Assembly: GCF_900094595.1 (NCBI RefSeq)
Contig: NZ_FMAD01000001.1
Location: 124,001-188,000 of the forward strand
Length of the DNA: 64,000 nt
Source of the DNA: Cupriavidus alkaliphilus
Lineage (GTDB): Bacteria > Pseudomonadota > Gammaproteobacteria > Burkholderiales > Burkholderiaceae
Reading direction: 5' to 3'
The notes under the pieces: generated by a model
The model's input: the letters and a program-made list of their open reading frames with translations, nothing else
The model's database searches: none
What the model was told of the DNA's origin: nothing
Translations under genes and position numbers: made by a program
In this document: piece after piece, positions 20,568-29,783 of the stretch
How positions within the stretch are numbered: the stretch's first letter is position 1
How the letters are laid out: the number at the start of each line of letters is the position of its first letter

Positions 20568-21530
20568 TCAGCTCAGCCAACCCTTCCTGCGGAAATACAC
20601 CAGCGGGATCGCCGCCGACACCGCCATCAGCGCAATCGCCCACGGGTACCCGGCGCCCCAGTCCAGTTCCGGCATGAACTTGAAGTTCATGCCGTAGATG
20701 CTGGCGATCAGCGTGGGCGGCATCAGCGCTACCGACACCACCGAGAACAGTTTGATGATCTTGTTCTGGTTGATGTTGATGAAACCGACGGTGGCGTCCA
20801 TCAGGAAGTTGATCTTGTCGAACAGGAACGCGGTGTGGTTCTCGATCGAGTCGATGTCGCGCAGGATCTGGCGCGCCTCGTCCTGCTGCTCGGCCGACAG
20901 CAGCTGGCTGCGCATCAGGAAGGACACCGCGCGGCGCGTGTCCATCACGTTGCGGCGGATGCGCCCGTTCAGGTCTTCCTCGCGCGCGATGGTTTCCAGC
21001 ACGTCGGCCGCGGCGGCATCGGTCACGTTCTCGGCCAGCACGCGGCGGCTGGCTTCTTCCAGGCGTTCGTAGATTTCCTCGATCGAGTCGGCCGAGTATT
21101 CCGCATCGGTCGCGTACAGGTCCATCAGCACGTCCTTGGCGTTGCGCACCGAGCCCGGGCGCATGCGCGCGCGCAGCCGCACCAGGCGGAACACCGGCAG
21201 GTCTTCGTCGTGGATGGAAAACAGCACGTCCTTGGTCAGCACGAAGGCGACGCGCACGTTGCGCGACACCTCTTCCTCGTCGAGCAGGAAGTCGGTGCGG
21301 ATATGGATGTTCTCGTCCTCGCCTTCAAAATAACGCGCGGACGCTTCCAGGTCGCCCAGGTCTTCCAGTTCAGGAAGGGCGACGCCATAGGCTTCCTTGA
21401 TCCAGTTCAGTTCCTCGTCGTCGGGATTGACGACATCGATCCAGATCGGCTTGTGCTGCAGCAGCTCATTGCGCTCGTCGACCTGCTCCTGGGCAAGCCG
21501 GCCTTTTTGCAGGACGAACAGGTTGATCAT
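20568..21530 (-). CDS. corA: CorA-family magnesium/cobalt transporter
   Basis: A 320-residue channel protein. The long acidic cytoplasmic domain runs to about residue 255. The first membrane helix ends in the signature YGMNFKFMPEL, and the second (AIALMAVSAAIPLVYFRRKGW) closes the protein with a basic tail. The GMN tripeptide forms the selectivity filter of the pentamer. It takes up Mg2+, with Co2+ and Ni2+ as side substrates. A strong promoter lies about 460 bases upstream, leaving a long, hairpin-rich leader. Confidence 0.95.
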   Translation of the reverse strand: MINLFVLQKGRLAQEQVDERNELLQHKPIWIDVVNPDDEELNWIKEAYGVALPELEDLGDLEASARYFEGEDENIHIRTDFLLDEEEVSRNVRVAFVLTKDVLFSIHDEDLPVFRLVRLRARMRPGSVRNAKDVLMDLYATDAEYSADSIEEIYERLEEASRRVLAENVTDAAAADVLETIAREEDLNGRIRRNVMDTRRAVSFLMRSQLLSAEQQDEARQILRDIDSIENHTAFLFDKINFLMDATVGFININQNKIIKLFSVVSVALMPPTLIASIYGMNFKFMPELDWGAGYPWAIALMAVSAAIPLVYFRRKGWLS

Positions 21531-22085
21531 CCCCGGGATTCCTTATTGCTGATTGCGACGAAAAACAAAGACAAGCGCGAAGACAAGCGCAGGCGGCTCG
21601 CCGCATTCCCAGGTATTGCGTCATGCCCCGTCATGGCCCCGCGGCATGCCGCGCAAGGCCGGGCCACGGGCAAGCGTGATCGCGCTGTCCCGCGGCTGCG
21701 TGGGGCAGGCGGACAAGGCGATGGCGTTTGCCTGGGTTGGCTGGCTAGCCGGGAGAGGGAAGATCCGCCACGTCGGGCGCGCATGGAGGCGCCGCCGGTG
21801 GCACGGAAAGACACTCGCCCGCAGTTCTGACTGCGGGCAAGGCCGACGAAGCGCGGAGCCGGGTGCTCCGGGCGGGTCGTCGTTACGCAGCCCGCAGTGA
21901 CATGGCGTTCGCAGAGGTCGCAGCGTTGCCGCGCCAACTCGAACACCCGATGCTACTGCCCACGTAATTTCTCCGGGATTGTGATGGCCGCGAGTGTAGC
22001 CCAACGCGGGGTGGCTTGTTAAGTGAAATCTCCGCGACGCGCGCGCGCCGTTGCCGGCTTGCGACCGCGGCATGCACCGCGGGCG
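21531..22085. other. Long corA leader and divergent spacer
   Basis: About 555 bases without a protein gene. On the minus strand, from the promoter at 21993-22022 to the corA start, it contains a 9-bp perfect hairpin (GCCCGCAGT / ACTGCGGGC, 21817-21838), a GGAGC/GGCTCC hairpin near 21860, and a 6-codon frame MSLRAA (21903-21883). No M-box, ykoY or other known riboswitch consensus was recognised, and no convincing terminator was seen inside. Confidence 0.45.
21993..22022 (-). promoter_or_regulatory. Sigma-70-like promoter of the corA transcript
   Basis: On the minus strand TTAACA (22022-22017), an 18-base spacer and TACACT (21998-21993). The transcript would start near 21986. Confidence 0.5.
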
Positions 22086-22985
22086 TCAGCCGGGCGCGCC
22101 GCGCAGCCGGCGCCACAGCAGCGGCGCCAGCATCACCGAGGACAGGGCCAGGAACATCAGCACGATCGCGGCGTAGTCCTGCCAGTGCGGCTGCTCGCCC
22201 AGCAGCCACATCCCGAAAAACACGCCGACCACCGGGATAAACATGATCGACAGGCTCGACACCACCGGCGGCAGGCTGCGCGCCAGCCCGAACCAGACCA
22301 GGTGGCAGAAGGCGAAGACCACCACCGCGTTATAGGCGATCGCGGCCCATTCGATGGCGGTGGGCATGCGCCAGCCGTCTTCCAGCAGCAGCGTGCCCAG
22401 CGCCAGGAAGGGCAGGGTCACGGCCAGCATCCAGAAGGTCATGGCGCCGATCGGCACGTCGGTCTGGGTACGCTTGATCAGCTGGGTGCCGAAGCCCCAG
22501 CCGGCCGCGGCCAGCAGCATCAGCAGCGTGCCGGCGGGGCTGCCGGTCAGCGCGGCGAGCTCGCCCGACAGCAGCAGCGCCGTGCCCGCCAGCGCGCAGC
22601 CGATGCCCAGCCAGGCCCATGCGCCGATGCGCTCGCGGAAGAACACCAGGCCCCAGACCACCGCCCAGATCGGCATGGTGTAGCCCAGGATCGCGGCGCG
22701 GCCCGACGACAGCATCTTGACCGCGCAGATCGCCAACAGGTGCCAGACCACCATGTTGGGCAGCGCCAGCCGGAATACCGTGCCCCATTCGCGCCGCGGC
22801 ACGGCCAGCGAATCGCCGCGCAGCCGCAGCGCCAGCCCCAGCGCCACCAACCCGCCGGCCATGCACAGCAGGCGGAAGCCCATCGCCGGGAAATGCGCCA
22901 CGCCCACCTTCATGATGGGCCAGTTGATGCCCCAGGCGAGCGTCAGCACCACAAGCAGGAAGAGACCACGGCGATCGAGAGACAT
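22086..22985 (-). CDS. EamA/DMT-superfamily transporter
   Basis: A 299-residue membrane protein. The start at 22985 (MSLDRRGLFLLVVLTLAWG) is chosen because the frame upstream is polar and unlike a helix. About ten hydrophobic segments in two EamA repeats are visible, including FLLVVLTLAWGINWPIMKV and AIVLMFLALSSVMLAPLL. The family exports amino acids, metabolites or drugs. The substrate cannot be read from the sequence. No ribosome site stands out. It is divergent from pyrF. Confidence 0.88.
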   Translation of the reverse strand: MSLDRRGLFLLVVLTLAWGINWPIMKVGVAHFPAMGFRLLCMAGGLVALGLALRLRGDSLAVPRREWGTVFRLALPNMVVWHLLAICAVKMLSSGRAAILGYTMPIWAVVWGLVFFRERIGAWAWLGIGCALAGTALLLSGELAALTGSPAGTLLMLLAAAGWGFGTQLIKRTQTDVPIGAMTFWMLAVTLPFLALGTLLLEDGWRMPTAIEWAAIAYNAVVVFAFCHLVWFGLARSLPPVVSSLSIMFIPVVGVFFGMWLLGEQPHWQDYAAIVLMFLALSSVMLAPLLWRRLRGAPG

Positions 22986-23203
22986 GAGGGGACGCGGCTG
23001 TGCGGGATGCCGCGCATTGTTTTGAGACGAAGCGCAAAACGATAGCACGCAGCGGGTAAAATTGCCGAAAGCGACATATGCTGCAGGGATGAAAGGTTTT
23101 CACGCCGCTGCGGCCAACCGCGCCGGCCGAGTCCATCGGCCAAGATCGATCAGGATCGGCCTCGCGATGAGACGCCGGCGCCACCAGGACATTCCGATTA
23201 CCC

Positions 23204-24022
23204 ATGACTTTCACCGAGCAGCTTGCTGCCGCCTGGCAGCGCAACGATTCCCTCCTGTGCGTCGGGCTCGACCCTGATCCGCACAAGCTTCCTCTGTCCC
23301 TGACCGGGGCCGGCGGCGCCATCTTCTCCTTCTGCCGCGAGATCGTCGACGCCACCGCTGACCTGGTCTGCGCCTTCAAGCCGCAGATCGCCTACTTCCA
23401 TTCGCAGCGCGCCGAAGACCAGCTCGAGCAGCTGATCCACTATATCCACGACGCTCACCCCGGCATCCCGGTGATCCTGGACGCCAAGCGCGGCGACATC
23501 GGCTCCACCGCCGAGCACTATGCGCTGGAAGCCTTCGAGCGCTACAAGGCCGATGCGGTCACGGTCAGCCCGTACATGGGCTTCGACTCGATGCAGCCCT
23601 ATCTCGCCTATCCGGACCGCGGCGTGATCGTGCTGTGCCGCACCTCCAACCCGGGCGGTTCGGACGTGCAGTTCCTGCAGGTCGACGGCAAGCCGCTGTA
23701 CCAGCTGGTGGCCGAGGCCGCGCGCGAGCGCTGGAACACCACCGGCCAGATGGGCCTGGTGGTCGGCGCGACCTTCCCCAACGAGATTGCGCGGGTGCGC
23801 CAGATCGTCGGCGACATGCCGCTGCTGATTCCCGGCATCGGCGCCCAGGGCGGCGACATCGAAGCCACGGTGAAGGCCGGGCGCACCGCCGACGGCACCG
23901 GCATGATGATCAATTCGTCGCGCGCCATCCTGTACGCCAGCCGCGAGAAGGACTTCGCGTCGGCGGCGCGCAACGTCGCGCTGCAGACGCGCGAGACCAT
24001 CAACCGCTACCGCCACGGCTGA
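23204..24022 (+). CDS. pyrF: Orotidine 5'-phosphate decarboxylase (type 2)
   Basis: A 272-residue enzyme that converts OMP to UMP. It belongs to the longer subfamily seen in Burkholderiales and mycobacteria. [14 protein letters not shown] is the N-terminal phosphate-side strand. The catalytic Lys/Asp set is in [16 protein letters not shown], and [14 protein letters not shown] and [15 protein letters not shown] close the barrel. It is followed by a strong bidirectional terminator shared with the convergent pncC. Confidence 0.97.
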   Translation: MTFTEQLAAAWQRNDSLLCVGLDPDPHKLPLSLTGAGGAIFSFCREIVDATADLVCAFKPQIAYFHSQRAEDQLEQLIHYIHDAHPGIPVILDAKRGDIGSTAEHYALEAFERYKADAVTVSPYMGFDSMQPYLAYPDRGVIVLCRTSNPGGSDVQFLQVDGKPLYQLVAEAARERWNTTGQMGLVVGATFPNEIARVRQIVGDMPLLIPGIGAQGGDIEATVKAGRTADGTGMMINSSRAILYASREKDFASAARNVALQTRETINRYRHG

Positions 24023-24040
24023 CCGCCGCACGCGGCCCCA

Positions 24041-24073
24041 AAAAAAACCGCGCCGGCAGGCGCGGTTTTTTTT
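24041..24073. terminator. Bidirectional terminator between pyrF and pncC
   Basis: Seven A, a 7-bp stem (ACCGCGC / GCGCGGT) and eight T, symmetrical for both strands. Confidence 0.9.
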
Positions 24074-24102
24074 GGGGCTCGGGCTGCGCGGCGGCATTGC
24101 TT

Positions 24103-24600
24103 TCAGGCCTCGTTGCGCAGCAACTCCACCAATCCACGCATCGCGTGCTCGGCCGCCTGGCGCCGGATTTGCGCGCGGTCGCCAGGAAACCGCTGGGTCT
24201 CGACGACGGTGGTGATGCGGTTGCTCCAGCCAAAGCACACCATGCCCACGGGCTTTTCGGGGGTGCCGCCGTTCGGGCCGGCGACCCCGGTGATCGACAG
24301 CGACACCTGCGCGCGGCTGTTCAGCAGCGCCCCCTCCGCCATCGCGCGCGCAACCTCTTCGCTGACCGCGCCGTGATCGCGGATCAGCTTGGCCGGCACG
24401 CCCAGCATGGTCGACTTTGCCTCGTTGGAATACGTGACAAAGCCGCGCTCGAACCAGCCCGACGAGCCCGACACGTCGGTAATGGCGGCGGCGACCAGGC
24501 CGCCGGTGCAGGATTCGGCGGTGGCCAGCATCAGGGATTTGTCGGCTAGGGCGACGCCGGCCTGGATGGCGAGCTGGTCGAGCAGGCGGCTGACGGACAT
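24103..24600 (-). CDS. pncC: CinA-family nicotinamide-nucleotide amidohydrolase
   Basis: A 165-residue protein equal to the C-terminal domain of CinA. TAESCTGGLVAAAITDVSG and GFVTYSNEAKSTMLGV contain the catalytic Ser and surrounding residues; SLSITGVAGPNGGTPEKPVG is the other family block. It deamidates nicotinamide mononucleotide to nicotinate mononucleotide, recycling NAD breakdown products. The pgpA gene lies 46 bases upstream and thiL beyond it, all on the same strand, so a thiL-pgpA-pncC operon is likely, an order seen in many beta- and gamma-proteobacteria. Confidence 0.95.
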   Translation of the reverse strand: MSVSRLLDQLAIQAGVALADKSLMLATAESCTGGLVAAAITDVSGSSGWFERGFVTYSNEAKSTMLGVPAKLIRDHGAVSEEVARAMAEGALLNSRAQVSLSITGVAGPNGGTPEKPVGMVCFGWSNRITTVVETQRFPGDRAQIRRQAAEHAMRGLVELLRNEA

Positions 24601-24646
24601 GATGGGTGCAGGGGTTGTTTTGGGGAATCAGTCTGGCGTTCGCCGC

Positions 24647-25213
24647 TCAGAACGAGCGCCACAGGGCAAACACCAGCAGCGTGTAGAACGCCGCGAAGAT
24701 GTCGTCGAACATCACGCCGAAGCCGCCGCGCAGGCCCGGGCCTTTCAAGCTGCGGTCATAGTGGCCGATCGGCGCCGGCTTGGCGATATCGAACAGCCGG
24801 AACCACAGGAACGCGGCGAACTGGCCCCAGAAACCGGTCGGCATGACAAAGGCCAGCACCAGCCAGAATGCCACGATCTCGTCCCAGACCATGCTGCCGT
24901 GGTCGTGCACGCCCATGTCGCGCGCGGTGCGGGCGCACGCCCACAGGCCCAGCACGAAGCCGCCGCCGATGATCCACAGCCAGGTTGCGGGCTCGATCCA
25001 CAGTGAAATCACCACGAACGAGAGCCAGGCGTAGAGCGTGCCGACGGTTCCGGGGCCGACCGGCGACAGGCCCGAGCCGAAGCCGAAGGCGATCAGGTGC
25101 GCCGGATGCGCGAGCATGAAACGCGCGCTCGGGCGCGTGACCTTGACGGTCTGGCCGGCTTCCAGGGTCAGGGCAGGGTCGCGCGGCGCGGCCCCGGGAG
25201 GGAAGGTGGACAT
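24647..25213 (-). CDS. pgpA: Phosphatidylglycerophosphatase A
   Basis: A 188-residue inner-membrane enzyme that removes phosphate from phosphatidylglycerophosphate. ATG at 25213 is preferred over a TTG one codon upstream. GFGSGLSPVGPGTVGTL and MVWDEIVAFWLVL are the PgpA signatures (acidic metal-binding pair in WDE), and LFDIAKPAPIGHYDR with GGFGVMFDDIFAA follow. Four hydrophobic helices are visible. The first 25 residues are a polar extension. It sits between thiL and pncC. Confidence 0.96.
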   Translation of the reverse strand: MSTFPPGAAPRDPALTLEAGQTVKVTRPSARFMLAHPAHLIAFGFGSGLSPVGPGTVGTLYAWLSFVVISLWIEPATWLWIIGGGFVLGLWACARTARDMGVHDHGSMVWDEIVAFWLVLAFVMPTGFWGQFAAFLWFRLFDIAKPAPIGHYDRSLKGPGLRGGFGVMFDDIFAAFYTLLVFALWRSF

Positions 25214-25338
25214 CAAAATTGGCTCGTGTGATGCGGATACAGCTTATGGTTATGGCCGGCTTGCGCTGCGATGCATGCGGGACTCCCGTGCCCGCGCAGG
25301 CGCCGATGCCGGCATCATGACATGCCTGTGACCCCGTG

Positions 25339-26319
25339 TCAGGGGGCAGCGAAATGGTCGAAGCTGGCGCCCTCGTAGCGGGTCGGGTTGCCGGCGCGGT
25401 CGACCAGCCGCAGGCCGGGCTCGGGCGTGATCGCACCGACGCGCGTCAGCGGCAGCGCGAGCCGCTCGCCGATCGCCGCAATGGCGTCGCGGTGCCCGGA
25501 GGGCGCGGTGAAACACAGCTCATAGTCGTCGCCGCCTGCCAGCACGCATTCGCGCTGGATGGCGTCCGGCTGGCCCGCCAGCACTGCCGACCGGGGGAGC
25601 GCGTCGACATCGACCAGTGCGCCCACCTGCGAACGCGCCAGGATATGGCCGAGGTCGCCGATCAGGCCGTCGGAGATATCCAGTGCCGCATGCGCCACGC
25701 CGCGCAAGGCCATGCCCAGCGCCACGCGCGGCGTGGGTGTGTCCATGCGCGGCCGCACCTGGCTGAATTCGGGTTCGGGCAGCAGCCATTCGCCGCGGCA
25801 GTCGCCTAGCGCCAGCCGGGCGTCGCCCAGGGTACCGGAGATCCAGATATCGTCGCCCGGGCGCGCCGCATCGCGGCGCAGCGCCGCGCGCAGCGGCACG
25901 TCGCCGAATACCGTCAGCGACAGCGTCAGCGGCCCGCGCGTGGTGTCGCCCCCCACCAGTTCGCAGCCGTGTTCGTCGGCCAGTGCCAGCATGCCTGCGG
26001 CAAGTTCGGCCAGCCATTCGGGCTCGGCCTCGGGCAGCGCCAGCGCCAGCGTGAAGGCGCGGGGCTCGGCGCCCATGGCGGCCAGGTCCGACAGGTTCAC
26101 CGCCAGCGCCTTGTGGCCGAGCGCGCGCGGCGCCACGTCCGGGAAGAAATGCCGGCCGCTGACCAGCATGTCGGTGCTGATGGCGAGATGATGGCCGGGA
26201 CGGCCCTCGATCAGCGCGCAGTCGTCGCCCACGCCGAGTGCGGCCTTGCGGACCGGCCGCGTGAAGTAGCGGCGGATCAGGTCGAATTCGGAAAGCTGGG
26301 CGGGCTGGGCGTTGGGCAT
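25339..26319 (-). CDS. thiL: Thiamine-monophosphate kinase
   Basis: A 326-residue enzyme making thiamine diphosphate from thiamine monophosphate. The start at 26319 gives MPNAQPAQLSEFDLIRRYF; the frame continues upstream but is not family-like. LGVGDDCALIEG and STDMLVSGRHFFPD bind metal and substrate; NLSDLAAMGAEPRAFTLALALP and VGGDTTRGPLTLSLTVFG are the AIR-synthase-fold blocks; ALDISDGLIGDLGHI and LAGGDDYELCFT close it. First gene of the probable thiL-pgpA-pncC operon. Confidence 0.96.
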   Translation of the reverse strand: MPNAQPAQLSEFDLIRRYFTRPVRKAALGVGDDCALIEGRPGHHLAISTDMLVSGRHFFPDVAPRALGHKALAVNLSDLAAMGAEPRAFTLALALPEAEPEWLAELAAGMLALADEHGCELVGGDTTRGPLTLSLTVFGDVPLRAALRRDAARPGDDIWISGTLGDARLALGDCRGEWLLPEPEFSQVRPRMDTPTPRVALGMALRGVAHAALDISDGLIGDLGHILARSQVGALVDVDALPRSAVLAGQPDAIQRECVLAGGDDYELCFTAPSGHRDAIAAIGERLALPLTRVGAITPEPGLRLVDRAGNPTRYEGASFDHFAAP

Positions 26320-26710
26320 GGATCGAGCGGCTGCCCGGGTGGGCGGATGAGATGACGGCGGTTTTCCGGGGAGATCGTTGCCACTTGCCGGCAGATCCCG
26401 CAGCGGGCACGCGGCGTCAGCATGGGGCGCACCCGGCGTTTCAGCAAGATACTGCCGCGCATCACAGCCATGACCGCCATGCGCTGCGTCGCCTGGGCGC
26501 AGGGACGCTACGCTTGCTGGTGTTGCCCCCGAGGATGGGGCATATTGTACCGAATCGCAAAGGTGCCCCAAGCAAAAGGCTTATTGTGAAATAGTTTTTC
26601 ACTATATAAAATGCTGGGTTCCAAAGGAAGAGAAGGGCGGACGCGTGGAGCCGGTCCGCCGATCGTCCCCGCCTTGTCAATGACGGCTCCACCGATTGGA
26701 AGATGCGCCG
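26320..26710. promoter_or_regulatory. Divergent thiL/maeB spacer
   Basis: About 390 bases without a gene. The half near thiL is GC-rich with no clear signal. The half near maeB turns AT-rich from 26550 and carries the maeB promoter. Confidence 0.5.
26584..26612 (+). promoter_or_regulatory. maeB promoter with overlapping palindrome
   Basis: TTGTGA at 26584-26589, a 17-base spacer and TAAAAT at 26607-26612. The spacer and -35 overlap an inverted repeat GTGAAA-N5-TTTCAC (26586-26602), placed where a repressor could block RNA polymerase. Leader length is about 90 bases. Confidence 0.6.
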
Positions 26711-29032
26711 ATGACCAGCCCACAGTCCCCGTCCCAAGACGATCTGAAACAGCAGCAGCGCGAGGCGCTGCGCAAAGCGGCGCTCGAGTATCACGAGTTT
26801 CCCACCCCCGGCAAGATCTCGGTCACGCCGACCAAGCCGCTGTCGAACCAGCGCGACCTGGCCCTGGCGTATTCGCCCGGTGTTGCCGCGGCCTGTGAAG
26901 AAATCGTGTCCGATCCGGCCAACTCGTTCCGCTATACCGCGCGTGGCAACCTGGTCGCGGTGATCACCAACGGCACCGCCGTGCTGGGCCTGGGCGACAT
27001 TGGCGCCGCGGCCTCCAAGCCGGTGATGGAAGGCAAGGGCGGGCTGTTCAAGAAGTTTGCCGGTATCGACGTGTTCGATATCGAAATCGACGAGAAGGAC
27101 CCGGAAAAGCTGGTCCAGATCATCGCCGCGCTGGAGCCCACCTTCGGCGGCATCAACCTGGAAGACATCAAGGCACCGGAGTGCTTCTACGTCGAGCGCA
27201 AGCTGCGCGAGAAGATGAAGATTCCCGTCTTCCACGACGACCAGCACGGCACCGCCATCGTGGTGGCCGCGGCCATCATCAACGGCCTGAAAGTGGTCGG
27301 CAAGGACATCAAGAAGGTCAAGCTGGTTGCCTCCGGCGCCGGCGCGGCCGCGCTGGCCTGCCTGGACCTGCTGGTCGACATCGGCCTGCCGATCGAGAAC
27401 ATCTGGGTGACCGACCTCGCCGGCGTGGTCTATGAGGGCCGCACCGAACTGATGGACCCGGAAAAGGCGCGCTTCTCGCAAAAGACCGACAAGCGCAAGC
27501 TGGGCGAAGTGATCGACGGCGCCGACATCTTCCTGGGCCTGTCCGCGGCGGGCGTGCTGAAGCAGGACATGGTCCAGCGCATGGCCGACAAGCCGCTGGT
27601 GCTGGCGCTGGCCAACCCGAATCCGGAAATCTCGCCGGAACTGGTCAAGGAAGTGCGCCCGGACGCGGTCATGGCCACCGGCCGTACCGACTACCCGAAC
27701 CAGGTCAACAACGTCCTGTGCTTCCCGTTCATCTTCCGCGGTGCGCTGGACTGCGGCGCCACCACCATCACGCGCGAGATGGAAATCGCCGCGGCCAATG
27801 CGCTGGCCGAACTGGCGCGGCAGGAGCAGAGCGACATTGTCGCCACCGCCTACGGCATCCAGGATCTGTCGTTCGGTCCCGAATACCTGATCCCGAAGCC
27901 GTTCGACCCGCGCCTGATCGTCAAGGTGGCGCCGGCCGTGGCCGAAGCCGCGATGAAGTCGGGCGTGGCCGCGCGCCCGATCGAGGACATGGACGCGTAC
28001 CGCCTGCAGCTGCAGCAGTTCGTCTACCACTCCGGCACGGTGATGAAGCCGATCTACGCCGCCGCGCGCAAGGTCGAGATGGAGAAGAAGCGCATCGTCT
28101 TCGCCGAGGGCGAGGAAGAGCGGGTGCTGCGCGCGGTGCAGGTGATCGTCGACGAAAAGCTGGCCAACCCGATCCTGATCGGCCGCCCGGCAGTGCTCCA
28201 GCACCGCATCGAGCGCTTCGGCCTGCGCCTGCGCGCCGGCGTGGACTTCACCGTGGTCAACCCGGAACACGACGAGCGCTTCCGCGACTATTCCGATGCC
28301 TACTACCGCATGATGGCCCGCCAGGGCATCACGCCGCAGTACGCCAAGCTGGAAATGCGCCGCCGCACCACGCTGATCGGCGCGATGCTGGTGCACAAGG
28401 GCGAGGCCGACGGCATGATCTGCGGCACCGTCAGCAACACCGCGGCGCACCTGCGCTATATCGACCAGGTGCTGGGCGGCACCAACAAGGTCTATGCGGC
28501 GATGAACGGCCTGGTGCTGCCGGGCCGCCAGATCTTCCTGGTGGACACCCACGTCAACGTCGACCCGAGCGCCGAGGAACTGGCCGCGATCACGCTGATG
28601 GCCGCCGAGGAGCTGAAGCGCTTCGGCATCGAACCCAAGGTCGGCCTGCTGTCGCATTCGAACTTTGGCTCGTCCGAGGCGCCGTCGGCGCGCAAGATGC
28701 GCGAAACCCTGGCCATCCTGCGCGAGCAGGCGCCGGAGCTGGAGATCGACGGCGAGATGCACGGCGACTGCGCGCTGGACCAGAAGCTGCGCGACCAGCT
28801 GGTGCCGGACGGCACGCTCAAGGGCGAAGCCAACCTGCTGGTGTGCCCGAATATCGACGCGGCCAATATCTCGTACAACCTGCTCAAGGTTGCCGCGGGC
28901 AACAATGTCGCGATCGGGCCGATCCTGCTGGGCGTGAAGGCGCCGGTGCACATCCTGACGCCGTCCGCAACGGTGCGCCGCATCGTCAACATGACGTCGC
29001 TGGTGGTGGTGGACGCCGCCGCCAAGCGCTAA
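26711..29032 (+). CDS. maeB: NADP-dependent malic enzyme with phosphotransacetylase-like domain
   Basis: A 773-residue MaeB-type enzyme that decarboxylates malate to pyruvate and makes NADPH. The N-terminal malic-enzyme half holds [32 protein letters not shown] and the Rossmann loop [17 protein letters not shown]. The C-terminal third (from about residue 440) resembles phosphate acetyltransferase ([42 protein letters not shown] in part) and in this family senses acetyl-CoA rather than acting catalytically. Start at 26711 with GGAAGA upstream. It has its own promoter and terminator. Confidence 0.97.
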   Translation: MTSPQSPSQDDLKQQQREALRKAALEYHEFPTPGKISVTPTKPLSNQRDLALAYSPGVAAACEEIVSDPANSFRYTARGNLVAVITNGTAVLGLGDIGAAASKPVMEGKGGLFKKFAGIDVFDIEIDEKDPEKLVQIIAALEPTFGGINLEDIKAPECFYVERKLREKMKIPVFHDDQHGTAIVVAAAIINGLKVVGKDIKKVKLVASGAGAAALACLDLLVDIGLPIENIWVTDLAGVVYEGRTELMDPEKARFSQKTDKRKLGEVIDGADIFLGLSAAGVLKQDMVQRMADKPLVLALANPNPEISPELVKEVRPDAVMATGRTDYPNQVNNVLCFPFIFRGALDCGATTITREMEIAAANALAELARQEQSDIVATAYGIQDLSFGPEYLIPKPFDPRLIVKVAPAVAEAAMKSGVAARPIEDMDAYRLQLQQFVYHSGTVMKPIYAAARKVEMEKKRIVFAEGEEERVLRAVQVIVDEKLANPILIGRPAVLQHRIERFGLRLRAGVDFTVVNPEHDERFRDYSDAYYRMMARQGITPQYAKLEMRRRTTLIGAMLVHKGEADGMICGTVSNTAAHLRYIDQVLGGTNKVYAAMNGLVLPGRQIFLVDTHVNVDPSAEELAAITLMAAEELKRFGIEPKVGLLSHSNFGSSEAPSARKMRETLAILREQAPELEIDGEMHGDCALDQKLRDQLVPDGTLKGEANLLVCPNIDAANISYNLLKVAAGNNVAIGPILLGVKAPVHILTPSATVRRIVNMTSLVVVDAAAKR

Positions 29033-29071
29033 GCCGGTCGCGCTGGCCCCGCGCGGGCCAGGGTGACGGAA

Positions 29072-29095
29072 AGCCGGGCTTGCCCGGCTTTTTTT
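29072..29095 (+). terminator. maeB terminator
   Basis: AGCCGGGC / GCCCGGCT stem followed by seven T, 40 bases after the stop. Confidence 0.88.
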
Positions 29096-29393
29096 ATCGC
29101 CTGGCGATCCCGGTTAGTATGCGCACACATACGCTTAACATATTGAAACAATTGAAGAAATTGCGCTGCAACAGCGGCGGGATTGATTAATTGCGTGCAT
29201 GCGCGTAACCTTACGCCTTTGATACAGGCGCTCGCCATGAGCGCCCCGGTGCGGCCGGCATTCCTCGCGCGACGCTTCAACCAGCGCAGAGGGGGCAGGC
29301 CAGGGTGGCCCGGACAGATCGTCTACCCAACCAGCGGCAGGCTCGATTTCCGGTTCAACCAAGACAAGCAACGTGGGTTTCCAAGTTTCTCCG
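29096..29393. other. Spacer upstream of the secreted RNase
   Basis: About 300 bases without a supportable gene, AT-rich up to 29190. A possible promoter is TTGATT at 29183-29188, 17 bases, then TAACCT at 29206-29211. Confidence 0.35.
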
Positions 29394-29783
29394 ATGCGGC
29401 ACGCAACGCGCATGCTGGCCCGGTCCCTGACCGGCGCGGCGCTGGTGCTGGCCCTGGCGCAACCGACGCTGGCGCGCCAGGCGCAGACCGAAGGGCTGGG
29501 AACCATTGCAGTGCAGCAGTTGCCCAACGAAGCGCGGCAGACCCTGGAGCGCATCGAAGCCGGCGGCCCGTTCCCGTATGACAAGGACGGCTCGAGATTC
29601 GGCAACTACGAACGCATCCTGCCGCTAAAAGAACGCGGTTATTACCGCGAATACACGGTCAAGAGCGCCAGGAGCCGGAACCGGGGAGCCAAGCGGATCG
29701 TCTGCGGCGGGGAACAGCGCGCTGCCAACGATTGTTACTACACGGAAGATCACTACAACAGCTTCAAACGGATACTCAAATGA
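29394..29783 (+). CDS. Secreted guanyl-specific ribonuclease (barnase/RNase Sa family)
   Basis: A 129-residue protein with the start set at 29394; a GTG seven codons earlier and an ATG six codons later are alternatives, and no ribosome site decides. A signal peptide (MRHATRMLARSLTGAALVLALAQPTLA) precedes the nuclease. FGNYERILP, GYYREYTV (general base Glu), RGAKRIVCGG (Arg) and YYTEDHYNSFKRI (His) match the RNase Sa/barnase active site. Two Cys flank a short loop (CGGEQRAANDC). It cleaves RNA after G. Its stop overlaps the start of the barstar-family inhibitor gene. Confidence 0.9.
   Translation: MRHATRMLARSLTGAALVLALAQPTLARQAQTEGLGTIAVQQLPNEARQTLERIEAGGPFPYDKDGSRFGNYERILPLKERGYYREYTVKSARSRNRGAKRIVCGGEQRAANDCYYTEDHYNSFKRILK

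Noticed and set aside
21780..21990. 6S RNA in the corA leader
   Set aside because: The hairpins and length suggested it, but the paired 5' and 3' ends and the central bubble could not be found, and the usual neighbour gene is absent.
21531..21990. Known Mg2+ or cobalamin riboswitch upstream of corA
   Set aside because: No M-box, ykoY or B12-box consensus could be recognised.
26462..28951. An 829-codon minus-strand open frame
   Set aside because: Antisense shadow of maeB.
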